Counted from the stretch's first letter, positions 38,350-51,214 are shown. The stretch: 64,000 bases of DNA from Malurus cyaneus samueli (GCA_009741485.1 CM019236.1:44362716-44426715), one strand, 5' to 3'. Notes: a model not told the origin generated them from the letters alone. Program-made: numbers and translations.

Positions 38350-38571
38350 TACAGAATGATAGGCTCATAGAATCATTTAGCTTGGAAAAGAGCTCTAAGA
38401 TTTTTGAGTCTGACCATTAACATACTGCTGACAAATCTTCCAGTAATCCGTGGCGCTGAGTGCCACATCTACACATTTTTGAAGTACCTTCGGGGATAGT
38501 GACTCAACACTTCTCTGGACAGCCTGTTCCAAATTGACAACCTTTTGGTGAGGAACTTTTCCCTAGTATAT
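38350..38571 (-). mobile_element. Second minus-strand CR1 3' fragment
   Basis: Starts with the reversed octamer tail (ATAGGCTCATAGAATCATTT). It continues with 'AGTCTGACCATTAACATACT' (38407), 'GTGCCACATCTACACATTTT' (38460) and 'CTCTGGACAGCCTGTTCC' (38513). It matches a different CR1 subfamily type from the copy at 37597-38250, so it is a separate insertion. About 220 bases remain. Confidence 0.88.
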
Positions 38572-38824
38572 TTGCTGTGTACTGAGAGGCTTAACAGTTT
38601 CTGAATCTTGACATTTTAGCCATGTTGGACATTTGTTGGGAGATGCAGTGCTGGCTACAAGTATTAATGGGATGGAAACTGATCATGTGCAGCATTTCAG
38701 GGATAGGCATGATAGAAAGAGGATAAGGGAAACCATGACTGTGACTGAAAACCAGAGCAGGTGAGTAGTCCAGGATAGGTTGTAGCTTTTTTGATTATGG
38801 TGAAGTCTGTGCCACTGTGCTGGG
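38572..38824. other. Unclassified spacer between opposed CR1 copies
   Basis: About 250 bases separating minus-strand and plus-strand CR1 fragments. It is not recognised and may include diverged 5' sequence of the plus-strand copy. Confidence 0.35.
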
Positions 38825-40020
38825 TGAGTGGACAGCGAAGTGGATTGAGAGCTGGCTGAATGGCACATCCCAGAGGTCCATCGTGAATGGCACAGGGTCA
38901 AGGTGGAGGCGTGTCACTAATGGTGTCTCACAAGGTTCAATACCAGGCCCAGTGTTTTTAACTTACTCACCAATTACTTGGATGGAGGAGCAGATACCTC
39001 TTCAGCAAGTTCACTGATCACACAAAGCTGGGAGGAATGGCCAATACCCCAGAGGGCTGTGCAGCCCTTCAGAAAGACCTCAACAGGCTGGAGGGATCAG
39101 CAGAGGAGCCATCTGGAATTCAACAAAGCCAGTGCAGGGTCCTGCACATGGGGAGGAACAACCCCAGGCACNACCTCAACAGGCTGGAGGGATCAGCAGA
39201 GGAGCCATCTGGAATTCAACAAAGCCAGTGCAGGGTCCTGCACATGGGGAGGAACAACCCCAGGCACCAGCACAGGCTGGGGGTGACCTGCTGGAAAGCA
39301 GCTCGGAGGAGAAGGACCTGGGGTCCTGGTGGACAACGAGCTGTCCAGGAGCCAGCAGTGTGTCCTGGGGGCCAAGAAGGGCAATGGGATCCTGGGGAAT
39401 AGGAAGAGCATTGCCAGCAGATCAAGGGAGGTGATCCTGACCCTCTACTCAGTGCTGCTGAGGCACATCTGGAGTGCTGTGTCCAGTTCTGGGCTCCTCA
39501 GTACAAGAGAGACAGGGAACTGCTGGAGAGGGCCCAGCAGAGGGTTGGGAAGATGGTGAGAGGACTGGAGGATCTGTCTCATGAAGAAAAGCCTGAGGAA
39601 GCTGGGCTAGAGCAGCCTGGAGGAGAGACAGCTAAAGAGGGCAGCTCACCAATGTCTCTGAGGACAATGTCCCTGAGCCCCAGTGTGTGTCAGTATCTGA
39701 AGGGAGTGTGTCAGAATGGGGACAGGCTCTCTGCAGGGGTGTCCAGCAGCAGGACAAGGAGCAAAGGGCACAAGCAAAACACATGAAGTTCCATTTGAAC
39801 ATGAAGGAAACGTTCTTTATTTTGGGGGTGAGGGAGCACTATGGAACTGTCTGCCTGGAGAGATCTGAGACTCTTCTACTCTGAATATATTTGAATCCCA
39901 TTTTGATGCAATCCTGTCCAATGTTCTACAGGATCACCCTGCTTGAGAAGAGAGATTGAAGTGGATGATCCCGCTGATGGTTCTTTTAAACTGTGCCCAT
40001 TCTGTGATTCTGTGGCTCTG
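38825..40020 (+). mobile_element. CR1 LINE fragment, 1.2 kb, plus strand
   Basis: The best-preserved CR1 of the window. It runs from the middle of the reverse-transcriptase region ('AAGTGGATTGAGAGCTGGCT', 38838) through 'GTGTCTCACAAGGTTCA' (38922) and 'GGAGAAGGACCTGGGGTCCT' (39306). It continues through 'GGTGATCCTGACCCTCTACT' (39430) to the 3' octamer-type tail (CCATTCTGTGATTCTGTGGC) ending near 40017. Several frames remain open for 60 to 120 codons, but frameshifts separate them, so it is not an active element. It contains an exact 95-bp duplication around an N at 39172. Confidence 0.95.
39077..39267. repeat. Exact 95-bp direct duplication around a single N
   Basis: Positions 39077-39171 and 39173-39267 are identical over 95 bases and are separated only by one N. 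Ordinary CR1 structure has this segment once. The pattern fits two contig ends that overlap but were joined by a one-base gap instead of merged. A real tandem duplication is less likely. Confidence 0.95.
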
Positions 40021-43000
40021 TTTTAAAAAGGCAAAGAGGCAAGGTGGCAGCAGATAAGGCAATGCATGTGAGGCAGTGAGAGGAGTGCCAACAGAGCTGC
40101 ACACCTGTGGGGTTAGTCAGACCGGTATGGGTGCAGCCAGCAGGAGGGTCAGATACACCAACACTTACTCTCCATTTCAGTCCACCAACGTGAGAGAGAG
40201 AGAAGAGCAGTGGATTTGGTCTATGTTATGTGAAGAATATGATCAGTTTTGCTGGAAAGCAAAGCAGAGGGCAAAAAACCTCTTCTGTCTCACTGCCTGA
40301 TTCTGTTTGACAGCCTGATCTGAGCCATGTGTCCCACTCACACACGGATGTCTTCCCTGACTTGCTGGAATCAGAGTCATGCAGGAGCATTCCAGGCAGG
40401 ACTGCTTGCAAGCACCACTTTTCACCTGGATGCTGTCTGCATGCAGAGGCATTGTTCAAATCCATGCAAAGGTGAGACCCTGAGGATCAGAAATGAGAAT
40501 AATTTAGCAGTATGAGAGTTTTGGAAGGACATGTGGAGATCCTTCTCTTCTGCTGTGTGTGGGAGGGCGGGTGAGCAAAAGACAGCTTATTTTAAACATG
40601 AACTAAGTGATTTTTAGTGACTTCTTTGAAGAAAGAAAAGACACATTTGTTAGTCTTCCTGAGTAATTTAAAGTGACAGAATCTGGTGAGAGACAGCAAT
40701 GTTTTATTAGGCATAAAATCCTGGAAAAATATCTCACAGTTGTAACCCTGAGACAGAAATAGAGGTGCAAAAATTTTGTAATGTTTTGAGTGGCTTGGTA
40801 ATATCAGCACATTCAATCCTCTCTTTTCAAAAATATGTCAGCCATCAGTGAAAGGAGTGTGGCGGGTGAGAAGACTGGTTTCATCAGGAATGGAGAGGCT
40901 TTTTCTGAAGTTTCTCCTACAGCAATGTCCCGTTTACATCTCTGCCTGGAAGAAGACAGAAAATGAAGGGAGATCTTTTGTCAATTCCTGTTGTTACACC
41001 CGAATGCAACAACATTTGGAAGAAATTTTCCAAATAATTCCTGTATTTACTGAAAACAATACCTGAATCAGATGCTGTTCATGAGGAAACAACATGATCA
41101 TGAAACAACAGGGGACAGTGATACACAGGACTTTACTATCTTACTATCTTAGAAGCACTTCAACATAGTAAAGAAAAAAAATACCAAGAAATAAGTAATG
41201 ATAGGGACTGCAAAGCATAAGAACCTTTTCAATAAAGAAAAATTTCAGAAAGGTTCAGTCCAAACAATGTGCAAATCAGCTGTATTTACCACAGCATGAG
41301 AAACATTGAAAGGCAATTCTGTTGTTGCTTCCCACAAGGGTAACAACTTTTCCAGCATGCTGCAGGGAAAGCACACTGGGTGGGTCGGTGTTTTGTTGTT
41401 GCCTTTCAGAGCATCGATTAAAGCTCCTTTCAGCTGGGTTTCTGGCTGGTGAATGGCAGCAGCACAGCCAGGCAGACGGTCGAGCATGAACTCTGAGCTG
41501 CTGCTCGCAGTAGCGGTGCCAGCTGCTCCGTGTGCATACGTGGCTTGTCAAGAACATAAATCAGGACCTCAGGGTCGGCAGCTTGCAGGACTATAAAGAG
41601 AGCTCTTGTGTAAAACACCTCTACTCAGCATCTCCTTCACCCATGGGTGTAGAATCCAGCCTCTCTGCTCGTGGGTCCCTGCTGAGTTTTACTCCCATGG
41701 TGTGATAAGATATGGGAGGTAAATGACCCTTCCTGACTCAGTGGAGGTACACCCAAGTGAGCTTCTTTTATGGACAAAAAGTACCCATTTCCTGCATCCA
41801 GACCAAGAGTTTCTACAAACACGTGTGTGCAGCCCACATATGTTATAAGTTGCATGCTTTATGCAGACTGTTCAGGAAAGCAGTTATTATTGAGAGATAC
41901 TTGGTGTCAGCCAAATGATAATTACAGATTGCATCTGTGTGCCTTCCATTTCTCTTTTGTCTCCTCCATCCTACTTTTGTTTACCAGACCAGTGCCCAAT
42001 CAAGATGCAGGTGTCTCTTCCTGGAAGATTGGAAGCATTTTGAGGTGTGCCTACCCTGTGAAACGAAGAGGCATTGACATGATCTCAGGCCCAGAAATAT
42101 CACACAGGTGTGTTAGTACAGCCCCTATTTGAGGACAACTTGCCTAACCAAAAAGTAGGGTGGATTAAACAATGTGAAACAGCAAAATAAAGTGTCTGTG
42201 TGCTACTGTTGTCTTGGTTTTCTCCAAAGCTGCTGCATCAAGCTCACCCTTGCCTGAGTTTGATGGGAGCTGGGTCAGGCCAATACTGCCAGTCGGAATA
42301 ATTTTATTGCAAACTGTGAAGTTTGGGGGTGTTTTCACCGCTTCCTCAGGAGCAATTGGATGGAAAGGTGCTCACAAGACTGCCCTTATTCAAACTTGCT
42401 TGTCCCCTGTAGCTGATTCGAGGACAGAGCCAAGTCAAATGGCTGCTCTTCTCCACATATGCCCTGAAGTGTAAAACCCATTTTCAGCTGTGTTGAAGGG
42501 GAGGCCCTAAGGCAAAAAGGCAGCTACTCCAAGCTTGGGAAGCCTAGCATGCAAAAGTGAAAGGGTGCAAGCAGTACTGGAGGGGAGAGACACAACAGAA
42601 TGAGAAGAGTTGAGCTTGGAGGAAGGGCTGAGTGTAGCAGGGCAGCTTATTGGGTCCCTGCCCAGAGAAGTACAGAAACCTGGCATTGCCACCCTCATTT
42701 AGCTGTGTGTGGGGAGGCCAGGCAAGGCAGGAAGTCTCAACGACATGGGTGGGATGCTGGTTCTCACAGTGGTGGGAGGAGAAAGTCAAAGAGGAACAAA
42801 ATGGCTTTCATTCTGTTTGGGAAATCATAATTAAAAGATTTGAGGCAATCATTTAGAGGTTCAGGTGAATAGAAATTATGTGCTTTGAAAGTATAGGAAT
42901 AAAAGATTAAAATTACCCACAGGCTGTAATTATAACTCCTGCCCTTTGATCAGATTAAAGTGTTTCCAACAGGTATAAAAGTGGCAGCTATTGTAAAAAT

Positions 43001-45701
43001 ATTGTTTTAGTCTTACATGTAAAGAACTGTGCAGTTCACACAGGGCTGAACAGAAAAATTACTTGAAAACTGAATATATGAGGACAAATATTTCTTATGG
43101 TAGTTATGGCTATTCGTTTTCCTTCTGTTCTCTTTGTACAGGGGGGAAATTCAAAGCTGGAGTGAAAATGGGGAGGAAGTGGGAACTATAAAAAAAACCA
43201 AAGGGTTCTTGTTCCAGTGGTTTGGGAGAGTAAATGGAAGAGAAGCAAATTCCATAACCAAGCATCCAGGCTGAGTCACGGCTACTTGCATATCACTTAT
43301 GTCTGACTTTGGAACTGAACATATTTCAACATGCTTCAGCAGCAGAATTGCCATTTTAGAGACTGAGCTGAGCACTGATTTGTGCTTCCTCTTCTCTTGC
43401 ATTCAATCCCACAGTGATCATAAGTGTTTCATAGACATATTTTCTCATGCCATAGAGGAACCTGGATAGCTGTCACTACTAAGGATGCCAAAAGATGACC
43501 TTGCTGAAGGCAGTGTTTCCAGATTCTTGCAGAGGTCAGACATGGGTCCCCTTCTCCCTTCATTTAGAGTCAGACATTACCCTGTGTGCGGACTACAACA
43601 CTTTCTGTGCTCCTGCTTGTGTTTCCCCATGTTCTGGAGAGTTCCCCACCAGGGCAGTACACAGCTGCTGAAAAGAGCAGACATGCTGATTTCTACTGTG
43701 TGGACCTGAGTAAAATTATCCTGCAGGCTACATGAAAAACAAATGAGAAAACATTCATCTGGGTGCTTGTGCAGTTTAGACTCCTCACAGCATCCCATTT
43801 CTCTGATCGACAGCTACATTAGAAAAATGAGATTTGAACACAGCTTTGCAGGCAGTGCAGAACGTGGGTCATGTGAATTTTCCACCTGAGTGTCTTCCAT
43901 TATCTGTGTTCAGTCAGGGTAAAAGAGAAAGCAAAACTCTGACATTGACAGTGTTATGCAGATTGTGTTTCCATAGATATTACTTTTGAGAGTGGAGTGA
44001 CTTGCCAAACCTCTGATGTGACATGTGATTTGGAGATAAATTTCCATATGCTGTTTAAACCTTGTCACTATCACAGTTCACTTGTCATTTATACAAAGAA
44101 CACTCGTACCTTAAGTAGAAATATCAACATGTAGAATTAGTATCTTATAGAGACTGTCATCCTGCAGATCTCTTGTCCCAATCTGCTTTAACTTTGTTGC
44201 AGTGTTAGATGTAATGCCAGGATGTAACAGCTAACCCGAAGTCCATGAATAGGAATTTATGAAGTTGTCTGTATTTCTGATACTTTTATACAGGAAAGAA
44301 AGCCAGCTTTAGCTGGATAATTAATTACTCAGTGTGTTGTGTCTCAGCAGCCACATGCTAATTCTTAACTTTCTCATTTCACCTTCCCATCTGTTCTGTA
44401 AATGTATTTATTATGGTTTGACCTACTTGATCTTTGTTTTGCATGAACATTGATTTGGATATTACAGAGTCTCTGTCTCTGAATCTGGTTTTCATAGCAG
44501 AACATTTTTAACGTTTCTTTAGTGAGGTTCTTTGGGGCTCTGTGTATCCCAGAGAAGGAGGGACAGCTTCTTGGTCTCCAGTGGAAGAGTCAGACACATA
44601 AAGATTGACAGGAATAACTGAAAGGTCTGTGAGGTACTTGTAAAGCCCTTGTTTTTATGACTACAATGCTCTTGGCATTTCCAGAATTTGTGCCCATTGA
44701 ACTATTGAATTTTGAATTTTCTACTTTGCTTTTATGACAGCTGATGTGAGACAGGTAGGCCTTCTGGTCTATTAAAACAAATGAAGAGAAATCAATATTT
44801 CAGCATTTAATTGCAATTGTATACTTAAAACTACTTTTGATATTTTGCCTTGGCTTTCCAACCTGGAAGTACAGAAAATATACTTAACCAAAGGATAAAA
44901 TATAACTATGGCCTGAAAGATCCTATTTCTGACATGCAATTTTGCAGTTGCTCTTGTTTTGTTTCCTCCCTTAGCAAATGTTTTGCACCGATATTGTCTT
45001 ATTTCTGTCTCATAACTCCTAATTAAATGAGAACTCTCTGGGGAAAAGAGTACCATGCTGGATGGGGGCAAACAGGAGTAGGAATATGTGTCACTATTTA
45101 GCTTTTGGCCTCCTGGGCACCACTGTAGTACAAAAAAAAAATTGCACTCTAGTTTAGTCTAGTGGGAACACTAGATATCTTCCTGCCCTAAGTCCCTAAA
45201 TCCCATTGAAAACAGGCTAGATCTGATTTTCTGGCAGTCATGGAACAATTAGGATGCAGTATGAATGTTAGGACCTTTCATTTTGCTAGTCTAAGATGCC
45301 AAAGACAATTTAAGCTCCGCATGGAAATGGCTCAATTATTTCCTGCCATGTATTTATAGTCAGGTAATTATTAGCAGTGAGTTTTATTTATTTAGATTGC
45401 CTGAGCAGAAAGAAGCTTTAGTCACAGGATGGTTGTGGGGAGGTGAAACAGCCACCTGAATACCCTCAGTTTGTTCTGCTTGAACACAAAAAGTCTTTGC
45501 CCCTAAAGAGGCAAGTGTGTGCACCATCCAGGAAAGAATGTTTCACCACAAAACTGCGGCAGGAATAGGCTTTGTCCTGTACAGTGCATCACTGCTTAGT
45601 GGGATATGTCTGTCTGTTTTACTAGAAGGATGTGGGAGATGAGAGTGTGGAGGCAAAATGAGGGTGAAAAAATAAGGCAATCCTGAATGGTGGTGCTGAA
45701 C
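40021..45701. other. Long unique non-coding stretch
   Basis: No gene, RNA gene or secure repeat is recognised in 5.7 kb. Frames of up to 120 codons (for example 41770-42132 plus) have no known domain or splice support. Confidence 0.4.

Positions 45702-45730
<29 letters not shown>
45702..45730 (+). repeat. Uninterrupted A(29) tract
   Basis: Twenty-nine consecutive A bases. The preceding sequence was checked by eye for a processed pseudogene or SINE body and none was recognised, so it is classed as a homopolymer. Frames running through it are artefacts. Confidence 0.97.
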
Positions 45731-45732
<2 letters not shown>

Positions 45733-47734
45733 TTCCCAGTGTGGGTTTTTCTTGTGAAAATACATGTGGGCCAAATGCTAGTGACCCAAGGGGTGAAAGA
45801 AGAGAGAGTGAGTGAAAGCAAGTGCAGAACATCACTATGGAGGTCCTCAGAAAAAATGGAGAAATGTATGAAGACTTTGGGTCACAATGCAGACTGTGTG
45901 AATATCCTCAGCTGATTTTAACTGGGTGGATAATTTTTGTGATACCGCAATGGTGTGGCTTTGGAGGTCATGTCACAGAAAGTGAGACAGTTTTGTGGGA
46001 GTCTACTGTGAGACTCACCAACCTCTGTTAGAGACAAAATGCAGAGGAAGGGCAAAATAGCTGTGTTTCTTTGGGAAGAAAGCTTAGGCAGCTGAAGGGA
46101 CTGGGAAGTTCTATGTGTGCCTTGGCATTACAGAGGGGTGTGTTCTGGGATTCTGGGATGGGCTGTGTTGGGAGCTATTGAGTCTGACTGTGCAACCTGG
46201 GTGGGTCTGCATCCACCTTGCTCTCTCTGCAGAATGCAAACCCATCCCTGGCACCCTAGATGTTTCTCAGGGGCCTGGTGCTGGGCTGCCTGAGCTCTCG
46301 GGAGCTTCATCTCGTGCTTTCTGACTGACCTTTAGCACATCACGAATTCGAGACATCTTCTTATGTGCCCTCTCTTTATTCATAACAATAAGGACGACAA
46401 AAGGAAAATTAAGGCAGGGAAAAGCTTCCAGCAAGTCATTAGTTTGCAATCATTACCACTCTTTTTCTCCCGTGCAATGATTGTTTCCATGGAGACTGGA
46501 GCAAACCAGTGGCTACAAGTGTGCGTTCTGCTGGTCCCTGTTTCCACAGAAACATGTACACTGGATTGCCAGAAATTAAGTTACTCTTGTCCAGCCAAAC
46601 AAAGTGGCATGATTCAGAAGTAACAAGTTTCCTTCTAATTTTGTGCTCAGATGGTCAGTCGCAGAGGGTCTGGGTATGGCAGAGCATGTCACAGCGATCC
46701 TTTTACAGTTTCAGTGTGCTGATCCCAAAGAGTTTGCTATAGGGTGTAATTACCAAACCCAAGACACCACAGAACACTGCAGCCAAGAAAACCAGCCGTG
46801 TAATGTGGCCAATGATTAATGCTGATTGTTCTCCCTCTAAAGACTGCCCTGTCACTGCATTTCAGTGCCATCCTCAGTAGGCTTCAAATGCTCTCGTGAA
46901 GGGCACCCAACATAGCCACAGTGAGAGAATTTCCCAGAGACATACACTTGTGTGCATTTGGAGTTTGGGGACAGTTATTCCATTGTTTTCACTGCAGAAG
47001 CTTTTGGATGGCCAAACAAATAATTTTTTTAGATGACTTGTGTCTGCTGCTACAAATTCTCCCCTGGTATTGGTATAACTGCTCAGGTTGCCTTGCCGGC
47101 TGGCACAAAACCAGCCTTCGTTTAGGAAGCAGATAGCTGGCTAATGTGAGCTTCAAGTTGGATAAGGAATATACCATAGTGTACAGCATTGTCAAAAATT
47201 GAGTTTATTTAGGTGCCAGGGAAATTAAGGTTTGACTTAATTTCTCATCAACCCTTATATAAACTGCTTTATATGCAACTGATAGTTACTAGACAAGTTG
47301 GTCTCTTGCGTGGCTATAAATACATGATATTTTTCCATTTTTTTGTTTGTAGGATTTCTGTCACGGAAAATTGTTGATTCTGTCTAGAAGATGCACATTT
47401 TTATTGTAGTTTTTTGACTCTTTGGACAAGCTCTAAGAATAATGTTCCTGGTACACCAGGTCACTAGAGTAGGGCTTGGAAAATGACACCCACTCTAGCT
47501 AACAGCGGCTTCAATTGGGGCATCACATCAATTTCATGTTGATCCAGTTGCATTTCTTTAGGAATAAAAAAGGATTTTTTTTTTTAGATTGGAGATACAG
47601 TTTTAATGTGCTGGATTGTCATTAACAGTCAGATTAAGGGCCACTGTGAGATTGAGAAGTATCTCACAAATCTGACCTTTACCTTCAAAATGGTATTTGC
47701 AACAATTGTTGGGTCAGGTATTTTTCACTTCATT
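45731..47734. other. Unique non-coding stretch
   Basis: No gene or repeat family is recognised. It includes an X-box-like word at 46493-46506. Confidence 0.45.
46493..46506 (+). promoter_or_regulatory. X-box-like near-palindrome
   Basis: GTTTCCATGGAGAC is a near-perfect palindrome around CCATGG, with the GT...AC ends typical of RFX X-box sites but altered inner bases. Weak evidence. Confidence 0.25.
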
Positions 47735-48250
47735 CCAGAGGCAGATATGAAGGCCAGAAGAGACACCCAGCCTAAACTGCTGCAATGGAGATGATATGCT
47801 TTCATCTATTACTGCTGTATATGGGACCATAACCTTGTGGAATAAGCTTCCCTTGCCAAGAAAATATTCTTCCTGAATTTGAAGCAGAAGAAAAAGAATC
47901 CACTGCTTTCTGAAATGGCTTGTCCTAATGGTTAATCATCCTTGCTGTAACAAATTGTTCCTTGTTTCTAATTTGTCTGGCATTAACTTCCAGCCAGTGA
48001 GTTTATGCATGGCTTTTTTATCCATTTTAAAAATCCCTTTAATATTTGTGATTTTCTCTCCTTGAATCTGCCTGTACTCTGTAATCAAGTCACCCCTCTA
48101 TCTTTTGGAATTTTTCTTTTTTGTGATAAGATAAGCAGCTCAGGCTCCTTGAATCACTTACACAATAAGGCTGTCCTGAAACCACCATTTCTTTTCTCAC
48201 GAAAGTCTCTTCAATTTTATTTTTTTTTCTAACGTCCCTTTGCAAGTATA
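47735..48250 (-). mobile_element. Ancient CR1-type LINE relic, minus strand 3' end
   Basis: On the plus strand it begins with 'GAAGGCCAGAAGAGACA' (47749). The reversed 3' part of the old CR1 lineage follows: 'TAATGGTTAATCATCCTTGC' (47926), 'TTAACTTCCAGCCAGTGA' (47983), 'TGTAATCAAGTCACCCCTC' (48080), 'GATAAGATAAGCAGCTCAGG' (48126) and 'TCTCTTCAATTTTATTTT' (48207). Block order and spacing are complete over 500 bases, so the call is firm despite high divergence. It shares its lineage type with the relics at 20.2 and 35.8 kb. Confidence 0.82.
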
Positions 48251-50106
48251 AGGAAATCTATTTTTAACATCCCTTTAAAAGCATAGACAAGCAAACAATT
48301 TATGGGATTGTGACATTGAACTCATCAGTTCTGTTTAGAAAGCTGGGAAGACCTCAGTTCTAAATCCTATTCCCTCATTCATACACATGGAAACCCATTT
48401 ACTTGTTAAACACCACATTGCACTAGGAGCTTATGCCTAATTTAGTCTGTTTTTAGTCCTAAACCTTTTTTGCCTCCTTTCAGCATACAGTTTGCTGATG
48501 TGGCTTAGGGTCTTTAAGCTGGCTAGTGGTACCTGTTTAAACCAGAGAATACCTGTAATCTTGAAGACCTAAATTTTGCCACCCAAGCCTCACTCATTTG
48601 CCCAGTTTCATGAGGAATTATGGATGTCTAGACATGGGACTTGCTCACAGAGCTGCTCTTGTGGACTCAGTGTGGCGCTGGCTCTGAGCGACCAGGTGCT
48701 GCTTGTCATAGTCTGGCTTCAAAGATTCAGTCTTCCTAGAGGCCTGGCAAAGAAATTAAAATGTGCATAATACATGTGCTCTGTACTAAGGAGCTGTACA
48801 GCTGCAGTGCAGGGAACTGGAAATGCTCTTCTCATTGGAGTGGTTACCTTCCCTGGAACCATTACTCATTTATTTGCCTTCCCATGTGTTACGCTGTGCA
48901 GCCTTTCATCTTCTGCAAAGAACATTCATTTTCTTTAAAAAAGATATTCATTTTAATGGTGTATTCTATTTTTGACACATCCATTTCATATCATTAGAAT
49001 ATCACCCTGCAGTGCTGGGGTGTATTTATTTATTTATTTTTTAATTTTCAATTTCTCTCATATCTGCAACGGCTGTCACTATGGCATCTTTCCTCCATGT
49101 GAGTCAGGAGGGGAGCTGATTTCTCAAGTCATCTGTATCTTCCATGTGCCAGCTGTCAGCTGTACACCAACAGGGGTGGAACAAAGTAATCAGCTGCAAA
49201 TTGCTTTGGGCCTCTACTGATGGGAGAGGCATGGGCTTCTCTCACAGCCCTGGGATGCTGGAACTGAAGTGGAGCAGCTTCCCAGCATCCCACCGATGCT
49301 TCCCAAAATCCACTGATCTCTGGGTGCTGCAACCTTGAGCACAGCCACGGCTGAAGTTTGGCTGTCTCATGCTGGGCTTTGCTGAACCACCCAACTGCAG
49401 GAGATGAATGGGGTACCCAGTAGGATGGGCAGCCTCTGCATCCATGCAGAGAGGTGTTCAGGTGCCCTTATCCTAGTGGGAATGGGATACAGAGCACAGC
49501 TTTCCACAGCAGAAAGTGGGTCACTCAGGGCTACTCTGTGTCTTAGAGGTCTTTACTGACCTAAATGTTTCCATGACTCCCACACCACTCTGCGTCTCTG
49601 TGCTCCTACAGTAGCAAGGGGAATCTCAATTTAGCTCAGTTTGCCAATAAACTTCTTCGTAAGGAAAATAACCTTTTCCTTCCTGGATCTCTGGAATGAT
49701 CTGCAAAACACCTGACCTGCTGGTTACTGCAGATGGAAGTTTGAAGGCAAGGATCAAACTTGTGAGATTAATCATTCTGTAACTGCCTTTCCAGGGTGGG
49801 CTTTTGTTATCCTGCTGGTAGCTGCCTGAACAATATTCTGGACTAATCAGTGTTGGCTCCACTTGCTGGCAGCAGTCTTTCTGTTCATAGAAAAGCTGAT
49901 GATATGAGATGCAGAAAAAGAAGTGTTTTAGAGTAAAAAAAAAGGAAGTGATGGGTACTTTTTGGACCAGATCTTGAAATCTGAGTGGGAGAAGGGAGCA
50001 GCTGGAGACATTTGTAAATGTGTTTGATGTAAAGTGTTTGAAATATTGCACAAAAAAAATATAATAGAAACCAAATATTCCTTCAGCTCCAAAGTTGAAA
50101 CAAGTA

Positions 50107-50171
50107 AATAAAAAAAAAAAAAAAACCAAAAACAAAAACAAAAAAAAATAAAAAAAAAAACCCAAAAAAGG
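50107..50171. repeat. A-rich low-complexity tract
   Basis: About 65 bases made of A runs broken by single C or T bases. It creates a Phe- and Leu-rich minus-strand frame that should be ignored. Confidence 0.95.
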
Positions 50172-51129
50172 TAAATAACCTAGTGTATATTAATCCATGA
50201 CCAGTTTTTGCTGAATGGATTACTAAGGTGCTTTTCTTTCCATGTCAGGTTGCCTTATGGTAGCAAGATGATAGAGGCAGTAGGCCCTTGTGTGCAGCCA
50301 GCTTGGCCTGTGCAGAGGCAGGACTCTGGGGGTCCCAGGTAGCAGAGGACAGTCACTCTCTTGGAGCTCAATAAAATACTGTTTGCTATCTGGAACAAGC
50401 AAACTGAGCTAACAGGTGAAACAGTAGTGCATAATAGCTTTCAATTTAATTCCTGTTCACAGGATGGCTGATTTGACTCAGAGTGGGAGAGAAGCAAAAC
50501 ACAGTGAAGCTGACCAGAGCATGTTTGTCACTCAGGAACGTCACTTCAACTTGCTCCAGATGGTGCCCCGTTTGAAGACTGTGCTGTTGAGTGCAGAACT
50601 GACTGCAGAGCTGTGTGACTGAGAGTGCATACAGCTCTGTCCTACTGCCAGAAGGTCAGGAAAAGTGCTGACTCCTGAGTGTACAATCCTAAAAGGCATG
50701 GGGGATAATGTGTATGTCACAAACACTGATAGCCAGGTAGCTGTGGAGGCAACCATGGACTGCTGGTGATAACAGCCAAGAATTGTTGGTGATAACACAC
50801 TGTGAAAAAGAGCAGGATGTGGTTGGAGAAGAGGCCATAAGAAAGCAGGGCAGCACATTTCTGGGACAAACATCCTTGTTCTGGCTTCCGGAGATGAGCA
50901 TAATGCAGCACAGCACAAGTGCAGAGATGAGGCTGAGAGGTGGACCTGGACCACCAAAGACCCCCTGAGGCCCTCTAACCCTTTTCTTGAAGAACTAGAG
51001 GAATGCACTGCATGTGATAACTAATTTTTATTTCCAGGGTGGGGAAATAAAATGTACTCCCTCCAAGCCCAGCTGTGTAGGCACCCCCAAGACACTCCAG
51101 CTGGTTTGCCACTGGAACCAGGACTGGCA

Positions 51130-51214
51130 ATCTCTCTTTCTCTTTTCCTTTCATTCTCTCTCCCCTTCTTTAATTATCTCTCTTTCTCTCTTTCCTCTCA
51201 CCCTACTCCTTCAT
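51130..51214. repeat. Pyrimidine-rich (CT-rich) tract
   Basis: About 85 bases almost entirely C and T on the plus strand, with TCTCTCTTTCTC-type runs. Low complexity. Confidence 0.9.

Noticed and set aside
38978..39434. Overlapping plus-strand frames of 100 to 121 codons
   Set aside because: They lie in the CR1 copy at 38825-40020 and are lengthened by the 95-bp duplication.
49626..50165. 179-codon minus-strand frame rich in Phe and Leu, the longest in the window
   Set aside because: Its first part is the translated A-rich tract at 50107-50171. The rest has no domain and no splice signals.
50541..51008. 155-codon minus-strand frame
   Set aside because: No known domain is seen, frames overlap it on the other strand, and there is no promoter or splice context. 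It is likely chance.
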